A stretch of DNA of 64,000 nucleotides from Algoriphagus chordae (lineage in GTDB: Bacteria; Bacteroidota; Bacteroidia; Cytophagales; Cyclobacteriaceae). Of the stretch, positions 61,968 through 64,000 are shown piece after piece. Position numbers and translations under genes: made by a program. The first letter of the stretch is position 1. Each line of letters opens with the position of its first letter. The notes beneath the pieces are model-generated. The model saw only the letters and a program-made list of their open reading frames with translations. It was not told where the DNA came from and made no database searches. Location of the stretch: NCBI RefSeq assembly GCF_003254055.1, contig NZ_QKZT01000001.1, positions 124,001-188,000 of the forward strand, written 5' to 3'.

Positions 61968-61975
61968 ACCTTTGC
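61968..61975 (+). promoter_or_regulatory. Possible -7 element for the ZIP gene
   Basis: TACCTTTG fits TAnnTTTG, about 54 bp before the ATG. The -33 site is weak. Confidence 0.4.
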
Positions 61976-62028
61976 CAGAGTTATAAGTTTCTCCTTTTCA
62001 CCTGAAAAAAGAAAAGTAACTCAGTCCG

Positions 62029-62784
62029 ATGGAAATCAAATTTTTACTTCTTTTTCTTACCGCCATGATCGCAGGATCATTGGTTTTTTTTGCACCCAAT
62101 TTTAGAGAGAAGTACTTTCGCCTTGTACTGGTGTTTGCTGGGTCCTACCTCTTCTCGATTACGATACTCCATATTTTACCAGAGTTGTTTGACAGTGGAT
62201 TTGATAGCAATAGAATGGGATTATACATTCTGATTGGGTTTCTACTGCAGCAATTACTGGAATTTTGGTCTAGTGGGATTGAGCACGGACATATTCATGC
62301 TCATGAACATCAGGGGAGTAAAGCCATGACCACGGTTATGCTGGGTCTGTTCATTCACGCTTTCCTAGAAGGGACTTTACTTTCGCATGGAGAATTGATG
62401 GATCAAGGAGAACATGTTCTTGGGCATGTACATAATAGCAAGACCGTATTGCTAGGAATTATTCTTCACAAAGGCCCAGCGGCATTTGCGCTGGCAGCGG
62501 TACTATCAAGCACATTAAGTAAGAAAACTACATTAATACTATTGACGCTCTTTGCCTTGGCATCACCGCTTGGTATGATGTCAAGCTCATTTTTGTTTGA
62601 AAGTGGAATTCTTGAAAAACAAGGCATAGGAATTCTATACGGATTGGTAGCAGGCGGATTTCTTCATATTTCCACCACCATATTTTTCGAAAGCAGCCCT
62701 CATCACAAGTTTCAGTTGAACAAGCTGATCGTAAGTTTTCTAGCAGCAGGTCTAGCCATACTATCTGAGTTTTTTATTAAATAA
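62029..62784 (+). CDS. ZIP-family metal transporter
   Basis: A 251-residue inner-membrane transporter with about seven hydrophobic helices. A His-rich loop (GIEHGHIHAHEHQG near residue 84), GLFIHAFLEGTLLSH near 106 and LLGIILHKGPAAFALAAVL near 144 match the ZIP metal-binding helices. It likely imports zinc or another divalent metal. Its start is ATG at 62029. Confidence 0.9.
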   Translation: MEIKFLLLFLTAMIAGSLVFFAPNFREKYFRLVLVFAGSYLFSITILHILPELFDSGFDSNRMGLYILIGFLLQQLLEFWSSGIEHGHIHAHEHQGSKAMTTVMLGLFIHAFLEGTLLSHGELMDQGEHVLGHVHNSKTVLLGIILHKGPAAFALAAVLSSTLSKKTTLILLTLFALASPLGMMSSSFLFESGILEKQGIGILYGLVAGGFLHISTTIFFESSPHHKFQLNKLIVSFLAAGLAILSEFFIK

Positions 62785-62927
62785 TAGGTAAAGCATACAG
62801 CGCACATTTTTAGTTTTCTGATCGTTAGCTAAGCTCTGACCCAAAGAATCTCAGGCAATTTTCAGGGGTTACGGTAAAATTTCGATTATTTCATGGAAAA
62901 CAGCTTGCATTCCTATGGATGCAATCG

Positions 62928-62948
62928 CTAGCTTCAAGGCTAGTTTTA
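62928..62948 (+). terminator. Weak terminator-like hairpin before DUF4212
   Basis: CTAGC and GCTAG pair around a six-base loop and are followed by TTTTATTTT. Short stem; an inverted TTGCAT/ATGCAA lies just upstream (62905-62924). Confidence 0.4.
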
Positions 62949-62972
62949 TTTTCTAAACATAAACCCTAACCT

Positions 62973-63236
62973 ATGCCTGCCCAAAATGAAAAAATGAAAG
63001 CTTACTGGAGGAAAAACCTCCAAACACTTTTTATACTCTTAATCGTCTGGTTTATCGTTTCTTTCGGCTGCGGCATTCTTTTCGTCAATGAACTTAATGA
63101 ATTTCGACTTGGCGGATACAAGCTTGGATTCTGGTTTGCCCAGCAGGGATCAATTTTCGCTTTTGTCATTCTGATTTTTGTCTATGTGGTACGAATGAAC
63201 CGATTGGATAGGGAATTTGATGTGGACGAAGAATAA
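62973..63236 (+). CDS. DUF4212 small subunit of a sodium:solute symporter
   Basis: An 87-residue membrane protein with two hydrophobic helices (residues 17-38 and 55-70), LWLIVSFGCGILFVNELN-like middle region, and WFAQQGSIFAFVILIF. DUF4212 proteins are encoded directly before SSS symporters of the acetate-permease-like type and are thought to be their small partner. The symporter follows 19 bp downstream. Confidence 0.9.
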   Translation: MPAQNEKMKAYWRKNLQTLFILLIVWFIVSFGCGILFVNELNEFRLGGYKLGFWFAQQGSIFAFVILIFVYVVRMNRLDREFDVDEE

Positions 63237-63255
63237 CTTTTTGAGCTAACAAACT

Positions 63256-64000
63256 ATGGAAATCTTAACCTGGACCTACATACTAGTAGGTATTTCATTC
63301 GCATTATATATAGGCATAGCCATCTGGTCCCGCGCTGGATCTACCCAAGAATTCTATGTCGCAGGTGGAGGCGTATCTCCACTAGCAAATGGCATGGCAA
63401 CTGCCGCAGATTGGATGTCTGCAGCTTCCTTTATCTCCATGGCCGGAATTATTTCTTTTTCGGGATATGATGGCTCAGTCTACCTGATGGGTTGGACAGG
63501 AGGCTACGTTTTGCTCGCACTCTTGCTTGCTCCTTACCTTCGGAAATTTGGGAAATTCACTGTTCCTGACTTCGTAGGAGATCGTTATTACTCCAATACT
63601 GCGAAAGTGGTCGCGGTAATCTGCGCGCTATTTATCTCCTTTACTTACGTAGCTGGGCAGATGCGAGGGGTGGGAATTGTTTTCTCCAGATATTTGGAAG
63701 TTCCGATAGAATGGGGCGTGGTGATCGGGATGTGTATCGTGTTATTCTATGCTGTACTCGGTGGAATGAAAGGAATTACTTACACGCAAGTCGCGCAATA
63801 CTGTGTCTTGATCTTCGCCTACATGGTTCCTGCGATATTCATTTCTATGCAGTTGACTGGGAATCCTGTTCCACAACTTGGATTAGGTGGATCAGTCGCT
63901 GATGGCACTCCCTTACTGGACAAGCTTGATGGAGTACTCGGAGAACTTGGTTTTGCGGCTTATACTTCCGGTAGGAAAAGCATTACGGATATGTTTATGA
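63256..64000 (+). CDS. Sodium:solute symporter (ActP/VC_2705-like), partial at right edge
   Basis: The start of a gene that runs off the window: ATG at 63256 and 248 open codons with no stop. The N-terminus is [20 protein letters not shown], followed by [20 protein letters not shown] and [20 protein letters not shown] near residue 53, the classic SSS helix 1-2 pattern for acetate-permease-like transporters. Together with the DUF4212 gene upstream it suggests carboxylate uptake. The only listed short ORF here is a different frame and is a shadow. Confidence 0.9.
   Translation, partial: MEILTWTYILVGISFALYIGIAIWSRAGSTQEFYVAGGGVSPLANGMATAADWMSAASFISMAGIISFSGYDGSVYLMGWTGGYVLLALLLAPYLRKFGKFTVPDFVGDRYYSNTAKVVAVICALFISFTYVAGQMRGVGIVFSRYLEVPIEWGVVIGMCIVLFYAVLGGMKGITYTQVAQYCVLIFAYMVPAIFISMQLTGNPVPQLGLGGSVADGTPLLDKLDGVLGELGFAAYTSGRKSITDMFM

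Overview
The window looks like a chromosomal segment of a Bacteroidota bacterium, most likely of the Cytophagales/Cyclobacteriaceae type (Algoriphagus-like; this is an inference from gene content). The signs are promoter-like elements with the Bacteroidota -7 form TAnnTTTG (one with TTG 19 nt upstream, before a tRNA), DUF4382 lipoproteins, a SecA of about 1,126 residues without a C-terminal zinc motif, a DUF4212/symporter pair, many lipoproteins and AsmA-like proteins, and little Shine-Dalgarno use. No phage or insertion sequence was seen. Most genes are housekeeping, with small accessory modules between them.

Layout. 1-2.1 kb (minus): start of a MurF-like ligase, a flippase-like membrane protein and scpA. 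2.3-5.0 kb (plus): dxs and an alpha/beta hydrolase. 5.0-6.2 kb: two small two-gene modules (MNT/HEPN, the HEPN internally deleted, and DUF4160/DUF2442) packed against the hydrolase 3' end, with a diverged second copy of that 3' end between them. 6.2-14.5 kb: msrC, ribD, two DUF4382 lipoproteins, dGTPase, a VOC protein and an AsmA-like protein. 14.5-20 kb (minus): a large membrane hydrolase, then a compact operon (SAM methyltransferase, AIR-synthase/HypE-like protein, ThiE-like protein, a 28-codon ORF, Trm112-like protein) led by a clear TPP riboswitch. 20-22.2 kb: APC permease, a 37-residue basic protein, a GyrI-like protein. 22.3-30.8 kb (minus): a fatty-acid beta-oxidation cluster (acyl-CoA dehydrogenase, thiolase, FadN-like fusion, MarR regulator with palindromic sites, acyl-CoA synthetase), with a four-helix-bundle gene set inside it between inverted repeats.

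30.8-36 kb carries signs of the replication origin: a cluster of DnaA-box-like 9-mers beside an AT-rich tract at 30.86-31.26 kb, then a lipoprotein, a methyltransferase, mnmG (a common oriC neighbour) and, between mnmG and ybeY, two near-consensus parS sites 44 bp apart. 36-45 kb: anti-sigma-type ATPase, xth, AhpD-like, ComF, DinB/YfiT-like, SDR, thioesterase, SpoU methylase and mutS. 45.2-47.4 kb: tRNA-Gly and tRNA-Leu followed by an AbiE-type (type IV) toxin-antitoxin pair. 47.6-50.7 kb: betaine-aldehyde dehydrogenase convergent with a choline-transporter-like symporter, sharing a bidirectional terminator. 51-64 kb: MscS channel, NTP pyrophosphohydrolase-like protein, dapF, secA, a SPOR-like lipoprotein, M20 amidohydrolase, S1/P1 nuclease, ruvB, apbE, a ZIP transporter, and a DUF4212/SSS acetate-permease-like pair running off the right edge.

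The strongest candidate for something undescribed is the TPP-riboswitch operon at 17.0-20.0 kb. Its ligand control points to thiamine metabolism, but its enzymes are not the standard thiamine set, and its ThiE-like member lacks residues expected of a normal thiamine-phosphate synthase.
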